A stretch of 64,000 bases of DNA from Brassica napus (Eukaryota > Streptophyta > Magnoliopsida > Brassicales > Brassicaceae): positions 1-64,000 of the forward strand of contig NW_026016915.1 of the NCBI RefSeq assembly GCF_020379485.1. Direction: 5' to 3'. The translations under genes were made by a program, and so were the position numbers. Positions 52,076 to 62,831 of the stretch are shown here, in pieces (the first letter of the stretch is position 1; each line of letters opens with the position of its first letter). The notes beneath the pieces are model-generated. The model saw nothing but the letters and a program-made list of their open reading frames with translations, did no database searches and had not been told where the DNA came from.

Positions 52076-55000
52076 TTAGTTGACTTGTGAGAGAGGCGAC
52101 CGTGTTAGCTGTTGCGGTTTTGATTCTTTCGCCGCAAAGGATTCATAAGAGTTGTTTTCGCGGAACGCTTCAACCAATGACTCCACTGGCTTTGCTCGTA
52201 GTGACTCAATAGTGGCTTTGGTTGGGACCTCCGGTTCACTCTTAGACGGAGTTGTCCCTGTGGGCTCATACTCCTGTGCGATTAGAGAGCTTGTGAATAA
52301 GATTCTTCTAAAAGTGAAAACAATAGCTGTATGAGAAAACAACTTACCATGTATCTTTGTTGAAAAGTTTCTTGAGCTTTATCCTCAATGCATCTGGCTT
52401 GGCAACAATGATCCTGTTGGAAACTTTCAAGAGATTTTTCATGTATCTTGACATTCTCCAAGATTTGTGACACAGACACTTTCTCGTCCTCTGACATGCC
52501 TGAAAGATCACAATGATATCAATTTAGACCTAAGAGATGTCTTTTAACCAGAGGAACAGTCATGGTAAGAAAGAGAACTCACGATCAATTTGCTTGATTA
52601 TCTCATCGCTGTTTTTGGCTACATCTTTCTCAGCCGCAGTCCTTGCAGAATCCACTTCGGCGTCGTGCTCCTCGTTATTATCACAAGCAGACTTAACAAG
52701 TGAAGACACATCTGCGACTTGCTTACTGTTCATCTCCTTTAATGATTCATGAGTCGTCTTGCAGTGCTTAAAAGCTGATTCCGCATGTCCCACACTAACG
52801 CATTCAAGGATAAAGATGGTTAAGATACATTGAACAACGGTAGCTCAAGGAATTTCAAAAACCATAGCAATTATCTTACGATTGCTGAAGCAGTAACTCC
52901 ATTCGGCAATGCTTTGCAGCCGAGAAATCAGCACCTTCTTTGGCGTCATTCTCAGCTTGCATGGAAAATGTCTCCCATTTTCTTTTTGCGTCTTTAGCTA
53001 GATTGTTTACGGCTGAGACGTGTTCATCCAAGAAAGTTTTGTTGGAAGAGACGGCATCTTTGAAGTTATGGAGTCTTGAATCCACCTGCCAGGAAAAAAG
53101 ACGATACAGTTTTATACATATAATGAAGTGGAAGACAAAAAGAGACTAATGAAAGAAGAAACAACGAACCAATTCGTGTTGGCGACGAACATGACTTGAG
53201 ACTAGGTTAGTTAGATCCGCTATAAGTTTCTCCGTATCAGATTTTGACTGAGCCTGCACGACACATGCCAGTTATAGATGAGCTCAAGCAAACATGTTTA
53301 GCACCAAACTTGTAGAGATGTAGTAATATAACCTCGTAAGTCTTCTGGAAATCGATGATGCTGTTTATTTGGCTATCATTTGCCTCTGCAGCACGATTCT
53401 CAGCATTCTTAGACTCTTGCATAAGCTTCTGAAAGAACGTACTTGTGTATTCAGACATCTCCTGCGTTTGCTCCATCGTTGTGTGGAACTTCTGCGTATT
53501 AGGAAAACAATCCAGCTTACAGCTTTTGTAATTTCCAAGGCCAATGTGTAAGTTGACAAAATGTTGATACATCTCAGAGAACTAACCTGTCTCAGTTCCC
53601 TCGCAAAGAGAGCCATTTCTCCCTGGTGGGACGTAAGAGCATTGTGAAGTTCATCAAATACCGATGATGTTGTCTCACTTCCTGAAGCAAGAAACTGAAA
53701 TCCACAAGACAACTACATTTAGAACAAGCCATAGTAACTAGAAGAAAATGAGAGAAATTAACAAAGGCCTGCCTCATCAATGGAACATGCACTTGAAGTC
53801 GTCAATGCCGAAACTTCCTCAAGACAAGCATTCGAGTTTGCCTTGTGCAAGCGGACTACATTCTGCAATTCCTCCAAGTGAGAACTATATATATCCCTAG
53901 ACGCTCGAACCTTCTTTTTCATTTCGAGTATGGCCTGGAAAAACAAATTTGCAAATACTGTTACAAAGCCCTTGAAAAGATAATAAAGACAAGAAACTAC
54001 TTATTGAGTTTTAGAAAACCAAAGAATAAAACAGTTGATACCTTGTTGTGTGCCTCTAAACGAGATTGGGACAGTTTGTTAACGCCCTGAAGGTGTGCGT
54101 TTTGCTGGGACAGACATGAAGCAACCATATTGAACAAACTCGAAATTTGTTCAGAAAGTTCTGCTTGATAATTGTCTACCACTTTTCTGTTATCCGCACT
54201 GAGCTTATCCTCTCTACCTGCACATCACCAAATGATCATATATTAACAATTCTTATGATATTGCTAATGGAAAGGACAGACAGAATAGTAAAAATGCATA
54301 CCAATTTTTTGGTGTAATGAAGCATTTTCTTTAGTAGCCTTCTCCAAGTTGGATTGTAAGGTACAAGCTTGTTGAACCAGTACATTTTCTGGCAAAATGC
54401 ATAAGCATGTTAGAGAAAACTTTTCAAGAACTTGATCAAAGTAATGATTTAGAAAGTACCAGATTGTTTCTGCTCTGAAATGATGAAATCTTTCTCCTTC
54501 ATGGCATATTGAGATTTCTTCAATTCCTCGTTTGTGGAAGCAAGCATTTTGCTCGTTTGGCTCAAGTTTTTCTAGACAGCACAATAGAAGTCTTAGACTA
54601 TATTGAGATAGTTATAAACAACATCTCCCATCAAAAGGAAGTAACCAATACCTCGGTGCTATCAAGTCTGCTAGTCAGATCAGAGCACTCCCGCACTTGA
54701 CCAGTGTACTTGTCTTGCAACTCCTCAACTTTCTGGTCAGAAAAGTATGTAAATAAACAAATTTCCAATGTAAAACGTAAGAAACAATTTGATCTATATT
54801 GAGTAAGAAGAAACAAACCTTTTGATAATTCTCTATCTGACCACTCATCTGCTCAATCTGTTCAGCCATTGCCTACGAAAAGAGCAAAAAAGATTACATT
54901 AGTAGATGCGTAAGAAGGTGATGAGGTTACCATTTCCTTTTCATAGATTGTGTTACTTCATTCTATGAAAAGTTAGAGGTACAATTAGGCTCAGAAACTG

Positions 55001-57189
55001 AGTACCTTTCTTTCACTCTCCTCTTGATAGTATCTCTCTTTTGGCATATAAACACCATTTTTTTCACGGGAAGCATAGACCTCTATAAACATAAGCAAAG
55101 AAAACATATGAGTAATAGAGGAGTCAGAGCAGAAGACTTTGTAGCGAATAAATTTATTGAGCTAAGTTACAGTCACCCCTCCAATTATTTCTATCCACGG
55201 CTACAATGAGAATGCGTCTTACCCGCCTTTAGTCGTTCTATTTCACCATAAAGGTCCTTTATCAAAGTAGATTTCATCATTTTCTGATTAACCTACAACA
55301 GCGAAATATAGAAGGGTACGAAGATGAGTTCTGGTTTTTCAAAGGTTGGTCTAAATGGAAAGAAGAAAATAAAAATGAGGCTTGAAATTAATGAATGAAA
55401 AATACCTCTGGTTTGTTCCTAATATGCTTTGCCCTGTGTGCATAATCTAGAGTACTTAAGGTTTCCTCGAGACAGTGAACAGCAGGTGAAACTGTGGCTA
55501 TGATACAAGTCTTCGTTCTCCCACCAAGTGAATCACGTAGTAAGCGGGTGAGCTTGCTATCCCTAAAATTCAATGCAAGATATAATTACAGGATTCAGCA
55601 TAGCTTAAAAGACTGCTACATGATCACTGACATAAAGAAAAAACCCCAGAAAACGAGTCTAAACCTGTAAGGAATGTGTCCAAGATGTTCTACCAAAGCA
55701 CTGATAACTCTCCCTAATGTAAGAAGACTTTTGTTAATTTCACCAGCTTCTCGAGCGCGGCCCTATATAGAGAAAGTCTATTGAGTAAATCCGACATATA
55801 AACAGACATGAAATCTAGAAATTGAGAGGAAACAAAACTACTTACATCCCTAGCACCAGAACGTGATATATTTTCTGATCCTGCCAAGTCAACCAAGTTC
55901 AGCTTGCCACACTTGATTAACTCTTCACCTTCCGGAGTAGCTTCTTTGATATGTATCGTTATTGAGAAGAGAGAATGTGACCGACTGAAAGCAAAGAACT
56001 CCGTTATGTTACAGAGACCTTGACATCAAAACTGCAATGAACACAAAACATCAAAGACCTTACCTTGATTGTTTATTCAAGAATGTTTCTGCAGTTCGCC
56101 GTTTAGAGGAACCTCTCTCGAGCAAAGTGAAGATTTCATTGGCACTCGTCACGATCTCCTCTTCCAATCCTCGAACAAGAACACCACCTTTGCCATCCTC
56201 CATGAGAGGTAAGGGTTTCTTTTGTTTATCCTCGGAAACAACTCTGGATATATCTTCAGGAGCGAGCAAATCAGTAATCTCTTCATTGTAGAGTTCCAAA
56301 AACGTGACTTTAACACTGTACTCAGCTTGCTGACCCTCAAGCGTATCGAAGATTTGCTTCACAGCTCTAGGGATAACACCTGCTTCTGCTGGAAGACCTC
56401 CACTAGGCCCGCCCTATGCCAATTAAAATGAAGGTAAACAGCTTAGCTAAGATTAGGAAAACACTACCAGCAAAAACTTATAAAGCAAACACATACCTTG
56501 GACCTTCTACACTCTCCTTCCATTGTGTATGTTTTCCCTGTACCAGTCTGACCATACGCAAATATAGTACAATTAAAACCTTCAAGAACTTCATTCACGA
56601 TGGGAACAACAGCCTGGTCATACAAATCCTTCTGCTGTGCCGATGGTCCAAACACCTGCGCTCAACATATAAAAACACACATTCAGCATTTTGAAAATCA
56701 CTAAAGTCCATCAACCTTCACAAAAGCAAAAAGGCTAACAAATGAACTTCACACCTTTCACTATACTCTAAAATACATCAAAGTACACTTAAGTCTCTCC
56801 TAAAACACAGTGATTAGATCCAAAGCATACACTTTGACTAGCTACACACACTCAAACAAACTTCACATGTTATTAAGGAGCCACCAGAATCAGAAAATCT
56901 TTTTTTTTTCGGTACCTTATCGAAAGTGAAAACCCTATCAATATGCTTCCCAGCGATGTTCTGGGAGACAGCAACTTCTCTCTGCAAATCGTTACAAGTA
57001 AGAACCTGAGGAGCATTGTTCCTCAACTCATCATCGCTAAATGGCCTGTCAAACAATTCAATTGGCAAAGTGCGATTTAGACCCTAAAAAAAGCTAAACC
57101 CTAGAATCAATTTCGAGAAATTGAATATACCTGCATCGGAGAAGGACTTGAACGTTGACGCCTTTCTCTTTGTCGTGACGGCCTGACAT
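52076..57189 (-). CDS. KIN5: Kinesin-5 (BimC/Eg5-type) motor protein
   Basis: Twenty-two exons on the minus strand give 1009 residues: 57189-57131, 57045-56916, 56655-56497, 56413-56064, 55984-55846, 55762-55665, 55562-55406, 55292-55223, 55082-55006, 54872-54819, 54732-54652, 54571-54460, 54388-54302, 54217-54042, 53934-53773, 53694-53587, 53491-53333, 53253-53170, 53085-52880, 52794-52583, 52499-52348, 52273-52076. The N-terminal motor has P-loop GQTGTGKT at 98-105, switch I NKQSSRSH at 229-236 and switch II DLAGSE at 265-270. Long coiled coils follow, then a BimC-box-like tail ([20 protein letters not shown]). Kinesin-5 forms tetramers that slide antiparallel microtubules in spindle and phragmoplast. 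All junctions are in phase; the intron after exon 15 uses a GC donor (GATGAG/GCAGGC). Position fits At2g36200. Confidence 0.94.
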
Positions 57190-58325
57190 TTTTAAGCGGC
57201 GGAGGGACGGTGAATCCAGAGATGCTGATTTCAAATCTGATGCGACTGACTCCGGGAAGATTTCAAATCCTCTTCTCGCCGGCGACGAGTGTAGAGAGAG
57301 AGAGAGCGTTAGTGGTGGGATTTGAGATTTGAATTATTTTGAAGACGCGCTCCTCTTTTTTAAATTTAATTAAATTTCATACTACCGAAAATTACAATAA
57401 TTGCGTTTTTTATATCGTGGCCTTCCTCCCAAAATCGAGGTCCACAAGTTATTAATCAGCCCATTTAAGGCCCAAACGGCTATTATATGGGAGTTCAGTG
57501 TTACAACTACAAGATATTTAGAAGAAATAAAGATGTGGCCTAGGCTATGATGTTGCTTGCTATCTTAAGAACAATTACAAGAAAGAAAGTGATATATAGA
57601 TTAATTGCTTTGTTAGGGAGCTAGATTTGTTATCGCATCGAGATAATAGTGTGATTTTGCTTCTTTTTTTTTCAGGCAGTTCTTTGTCAATGTTGTCAAC
57701 GTATCAAGCTAATGTAAATGTTTATATGTGAAAAAAAGAAACAAATTAAGGTACCAAGTGGAAGTCTTCTATTTAAGGCAATTTATTAGTTAATGCTGAT
57801 TTAATGAAGACAATGTTAAGTCTAGAGACAGTTTCTCTTTATTATTTTTGTATTTTTAATTTTAAAAGGTTTGGTGAGAAACCACTGTGATGTTTTAAAA
57901 GAGGACTGCGATTGCTCTCTCTCATTACCCTCTCAATGTCACAGATTCGCTCGCAGTCTCAGTCTGTCGATGTTTTCAGACAATTTTCTGACTCAGCTCA
58001 CCAACATGTCTTCACACAAACATCCCGACATGTTCTGACCAAGCATTCTAAAAGGAAACCAAACAAATATGCCCAAAAAAGAGATAATTATGTATTGATA
58101 TATAAATACAATTATATCCACGATAAAAAATAAATCCACACCACGCAACGAAAGGGGTGTTGGATTAATGTATACAATCACAAATTTCACTATCAGTCCT
58201 ATAAACGATTATATATTTTCCTAAAAAGACCTAAGCAATAATCTATTTTTTATATCAAAACGAAAACAAAATGATCAACAAGAACGTTAACGACGTCTTG
58301 GAAATGTTCTTTGGATTAATTAAAA
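57190..58325. other. Upstream region of kinesin-5 and spacer to SAUR
   Basis: The kinesin leader includes a GA run near 57293-57305. An AACGG core (CCCAAACGGCTA, about 57473) resembles the MSA element of G2/M genes. The rest shows no gene. Confidence 0.45.
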
Positions 58326-58754
58326 TCAAAGAAACTCCTCCACAAAATCTCCGAAATCGAAGTTGCCGTGACAAGACTCGATGGCGTTAACGACATCTTG
58401 AAAGACAGAGAGGCTACAAGGGATAACCAACATAACCTTCTGCTGGAGACAGTGTAACTCGTCATGTGACTTGTCGAGGAGCATCCTGAAGAGAGGATGC
58501 TTCAAATAGCTCGTCGGCACTACCCGCCTCACGCGCTCTTCCCCTACGTACACCGCAAACGTTCCCGTAGGCGTCTTTGTTGCCGCCGGAGACGTGTCCT
58601 CCGCCTCACCCATCAGAAGAGACATGCTCTGAGTTGACTCGGAGCCGCCTTCTCTCGTGTTAATGCTCTTCACTTTCTTGGCTAGATTCTTGAAAGAAGC
58701 TATTCTTTTTCGGGATTTTTGCAAAATTGACCTACAACTTAAAGTCAAACACAA
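58326..58754 (-). CDS. SAUR45: SAUR-like auxin-responsive protein, N-terminus replaced by transposon sequence
   Basis: 142-residue frame. The SAUR domain covers about residues 60-135: GTFAVYVGEERVRRVVPTSY, LKHPLFRMLLDKSHDE, VMLVIPCSLSVFQDVVNAIE. SAURs are short auxin-induced proteins that promote growth, many by inhibiting PP2C-D phosphatases. A transposon (58712-62815) is inserted at about codon 4-5. The original start (MLGK) lies beyond it at 62831. The frame listed starts at an ATG inside the element's terminal repeat and adds 15 foreign residues (MCLTLSCRSILQKSR) before KRIASF. Without the insert the protein would be about 130 residues. Whether the chimeric frame is transcribed is unknown, since the native promoter is 4.1 kb away. 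The symbol follows the Arabidopsis order (At2g36210). Confidence 0.8.
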   Translation of the reverse strand: MCLTLSCRSILQKSRKRIASFKNLAKKVKSINTREGGSESTQSMSLLMGEAEDTSPAATKTPTGTFAVYVGEERVRRVVPTSYLKHPLFRMLLDKSHDELHCLQQKVMLVIPCSLSVFQDVVNAIESCHGNFDFGDFVEEFL

Positions 58755-59309
58755 AACTAACCTCCCTTTTTTTTGAAAATTGGTTTTGCCCTATTCACCC
58801 CACAAGTTCATATAATTTACGAAAATGCCATCAATTTTTTTTTTCTTTTTTTTTTCGAAAATGACATTTTTACTCTCTCACCCTCATCATCTTCAAGTAA
58901 TTACAAGATTGCCATTGTCATCAATACCACAACCACCATGAACAACCAATTTGAAGCTCTTAATGCTCCCAAAATCGATTTACCCTTCTTCTTTTTCCAT
59001 TCTTGTGAACTAAACACAACATATCTCTCAATTTCTCTCCACAATGAGCTAAAAAAACCCAAGATTTTGATTCTAAATTTTTTATGGTTCATAGAGTCAT
59101 AGAAGCTAACAATTATGGGTGGGTGACTTTCGTTTGTGATTCTGTGTGCTTGGAGAAGCCTTATGTATGCTAAGGAACTTATCTCACCAATTTAAGGTAT
59201 GACATCGAGTTTTTTTCCAGATCTGTTCGTCAGACGACTTACTTGGGAAGTCGTCTGGCTGTAGACGACTTACCTTTCAGTCGTCTGGCTGTAGACGACT
59301 TACCTGGAA

Positions 59310-60096
59310 GTCGTCTGGTCAACGCAGAGGTTATTTTTACAATTGACTTTGAAATCTGTAACCTGAGACGACTGAAAGTTAAGTCGTCTACTATTGTTTG
59401 GATTCAAAAAAAATTCCAAAGAACCTAGACGACTTACATTTCAGTCGTCATAGGTTAGTTTTGCATTTGACTGGATAATTTCAGAAGTTTGACTTCCCCA
59501 GACGACTTACATTTCAGTTGTCTGGCGAAAATTAAAATAATAATATTTTTTTAAAAGTAGACGACTTAAAGTTAAGTCGTCATAGGTTAGTTTTGCAATT
59601 GAAAAAAAAAACTTCAAGATTTAATTATACACAGACGACTTATAATTCAGTCGTCCACCAGACGACTTAATTGTAAGTCGTCCAGGACTTTTTTCCGAGA
59701 TTCTGGTCAAACCTCGTAAATCCTAGACGACTTACATTTCAGTCGTCTCGTGGACGACTGAATTATAAGTCGTCTGTATATAATTAAATCTTGAAGTTTT
59801 TTTTTTCAATTGCAAAACTAACCTACGACGACTTAACTTTAAGTCGTCTACTTTTAAAAAAATATTATTATTTTAATTTTCACTAGACGACTGAAATGTA
59901 AGTCGTCCAAAAAGTCAAACTTCTGAAATAATCCAGTCAAATGCAAAACTAACCTCTGACGACTGAAATGTAAGTCGTCTAGCTTTTTTGGAGTTTTTTT
60001 TTAACCAAACAATAGTAGACGACTTAACTTTCAGTCGTCCGAAATAACAGATTTCAAAGTCAATTGCAAAAATAACCTCTGCGTTGACCAGACGAC
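59310..60096. repeat. Long inverted repeat inside the Mutator-like element
   Basis: Left arm 59310-59658 and right arm 59750-60096 are near-complementary over about 348 bp, from GTCGTCTGGTCAACGC to its complement GCGTTGACCAGACGAC. A loop of about 91 bp lies between. A transcript would fold into one long hairpin. Confidence 0.85.
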
Positions 60097-60561
60097 ATAT
60101 AGTTTAGTCGTCTAGACAACTTAGATTGAAGTCGTCCGCGTCTTCTCCACTAGTTTTTAAGTCTTCTACGTTAGTTTTTGAATAACTTGTATTTTTAAGA
60201 ATGATAAGTAACTTCAAGATATGTAAAACTCATATTTACAAAATATGTTCTCTCCCTTAGTTTTACTAAATTTGACTAAGTTTTTCAATGCAAACTTATA
60301 AAAAATATGATATGCTTTGACTAGTTACTATTGTTTGTTTCCATCTCTTACCAACATTCTTGTTTATTATGATGAGAAAAAGGCCATTGGAGTTTATTAT
60401 TGCATATGAGAGATCCAAAGATAAGAAAAAGGCTACTGAAGTCTATTATTTCATTGATTTGTAAATGTGTAAACACATTGTTAGCACATTTAATACATCT
60501 TGGAAAATATTATTACTGATTTTACAAAAAATTCACAACTAAAAGAGTATACATGCAATTC

Positions 60562-61850
60562 ACAACTTGAGTAGATGAGTAGACAAGACCAGACAACTTG
60601 AGTAGATGAGTAGACAAGACCAGACAACTTTTAAGAAGTCCAGATGACTTCTAAGAAGTCCAGACGACTTCCAGGAAGTTCAGACGACTTTTAGGAAGTC
60701 CAGACGACTTCCAGACGACTTTACAGGAAGTCCAGACGACTTTACAGGAAGTCCAGACGACTTTACAGGAAGTCCAGACGACTTCCAGACGACTTTACAG
60801 GAAGTCCAGACGACTTTACAGGAAGTCCAGACGACTTCCAGACGACTTCCAGATGACTTTACAGGAAGTCCAGACGACTTTTAGGAAGTCCAGACGACTT
60901 CCAGACGACTTCCAGACGACTAACAAGTAAGTCGTCCCAAAAGTCTTCCAGATCTGAAAAACCCGCATATTAAATCCAGATCTGAAAAACCTGCATATTC
61001 AAAAACGTTCAAATGGCTTAAAAACAGAAAAAATGAATGGAAGATTAGATAAATCTACCTTTATAGAACACACAAAAATACATATCTAAAAATAATAGAT
61101 CTACCTTTAAATTAGTGGAAGATGAGTACCATCTAATTAAAAACCTGCAAAAAAAAATAGATTAGTAACAAAGACATGAGACAAAATTGAAAAATTCATA
61201 TAAAGTTTGGTGTTTTCAAGTCAAAGAGATTAAAGTGGGTTTGGAGAGTTTTAGTTTGGGAAAAAAGTAAGAACTTTATACAACAAGAAGTTACCAAATG
61301 AAGAAAAATCAGACATAAGAACTTACCAAAACGCTCAGAAAAATCCAGACGACTTCCTAGAAGTCCAGACGACTTCCTGGAAGTCTAGACGACTTCCTGG
61401 AAGTCCAGACGACTTCCTGGAAGTCCAGACGACTTCCTGGAAGTCCAGACGACTTCCAAGAAGTCCAGACGACTTCCAGACGACTTCCAGACGACTTCCA
61501 GACGACTTCCAGACGACTAACACGTAAGTCGTCCCAGAAGTCTTCCAGATCTGAAAAACCTGCACATCAAATCCAGATCTGAAAAACCTGCATATCCAAA
61601 AACGTTCAAATGACTTAAAAATAGAAAAATGAGTGGAAGATTAGATAAATCTACATTTATAGAACACACAAAAATACATATCTAAAATTAATAGATCTAC
61701 CTCTAAATTAGTGGAAGATGAGTACCACTTGATTAAAAACCTGTAAAAGAGATAGATTAGTAAGAAATACATGAGACAAAACTGAAAAATTCATATAAAG
61801 TTTGGTGTTTTCAAGTCAAAGAGATTAGAGAGAGGTTGGAGAGTTTTAGA
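60562..61850. repeat. GACGACTT tandem arrays with duplicated downstream module
   Basis: GAAGTCCAGACGACTTCCAG-type units repeat many times at 60640-60930 and 61345-61525. Each array is followed by a related 300-bp unique block (60936-61255 and 61521-61848) sharing CTGAAAAACCTGCATAT and TTTGGTGTTTTCAAGTCAAA. A 31-bp tandem pair starts the region at 60562. Confidence 0.8.
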
Positions 61851-62815
61851 ATGATGAACATTACATTTTTGTTGCAGCCATTTGAGAGGAGGAGAGAGAA
61901 TGTGTAAATTTTTCTTTATATAGGGAGGCAAAAAATCTAATTAGGTTAAATATTTTTGACTCAGACGACTTCCTGGACGACTTACATTTCAGTCGTCTGG
62001 TGAAGAAATTAAAACAGACGACTTACATGTAAGTCGTCCAGAAGAGTTTAATATTTTTAGCGGGAAATTAAATATTTTTAGTGGGAAACTAAAATAGAAG
62101 ACTTTCCAGACGACTTACAAGTAAATCGTCTGGACGACTTACAAGTAAGTCGTCTGGACGACTGAAATATACGTCGTCCGGGTAAATTATTCAACAGACG
62201 ACTGAAATATAAGTCGTCCACACCCTAAACATAACCCCTAAACTTAATTATCTAATTAAACACTTCATAAAACCAAATCAAACTTGAAAAGTGTTTACTA
62301 TACACAGAAATAAACACATATAAGTGAAAACTAATTTCTGAAAAAAACATTTTAGTTTTCCAAAATCTAACCCTAACAATCCATACAATACTACAACATA
62401 TGTTTGCCAAACTCCTAAACCAAAGTATTTCATGATTCACTACTTCCACTCATCTATCTTCAAAACAAATCAATTTTATCATATCTTAATTTATATCACT
62501 TAAAACTGTTTATAATTACTTGATTTTTATTTTTCACGCATCAAAATATTTTTTACAAGATTTATAAATTATTTTTAAAATAAGCTGGTACCAGACGACT
62601 GAAACTTCAGTCGTCTAGACGACTTCCAACAATTCAGACGACTCAGACGATTTACTGGGGCTATATTCGTAAAAATGGCTTCTGTTTTTTTGTTTGGTCA
62701 CAAGGGGCTGAGCTGTAATTTCACTAGGCTTTTAGGTTAGTTTTGCATTTGATTCAAGTTTGGGTATAGGTTTGGGATTAAAATCAAGTTGTGGGTTAGT
62801 TTTGGCAAAAACCCC

Positions 62816-62831
62816 TTCTTTTTCCCAGCAT
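62816..62831 (-). pseudogene. Separated 5' end of the SAUR coding region
   Basis: Original ATG at 62831-62829 followed by CTG GGA AAA AG, ending in the 9-bp target duplication. Continuation is at 58711 downward, where A ATA GCT TCT TTC resumes the frame. Confidence 0.75.

Larger units (their letters stand above)
58712..62815. mobile_element. Non-autonomous Mutator-like element inserted in SAUR gene
   Basis: A 4104-bp element with related inverted ends: left GGGATTTTTGCAAAATTGAC, right (complement) GGGGTTTTTGCCAAAACTAA, both continuing ACC-ACAACTT and later AAAACTAACCT. It is flanked by an exact 9-bp target duplication TTCTTTTTC at 58703-58711 and 62816-62824, the length made by Mutator-type transposases. 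No transposase frame is present. The interior is dominated by GACGACTT / AAGTCGTC words, in a large inverted repeat (59310-60096) and two direct arrays. The frames at 58773-59102 and 61335-61565 are not convincing genes. Confidence 0.85.

Noticed and set aside
58773..59102. 109-codon frame inside the Mutator-like element
   Set aside because: No transposase or known domain; starts in terminal-repeat sequence.
60562..61530. Regularly repeated GACGACTT units resembling a CRISPR array
   Set aside because: Spacing is irregular, spacers are themselves repeats, and the DNA is plant nuclear; these are repeats internal to a transposon.
61335..61565. 76-codon frame rich in Ser-Arg-Leu-Asp
   Set aside because: It is the translated GACGACTT array.
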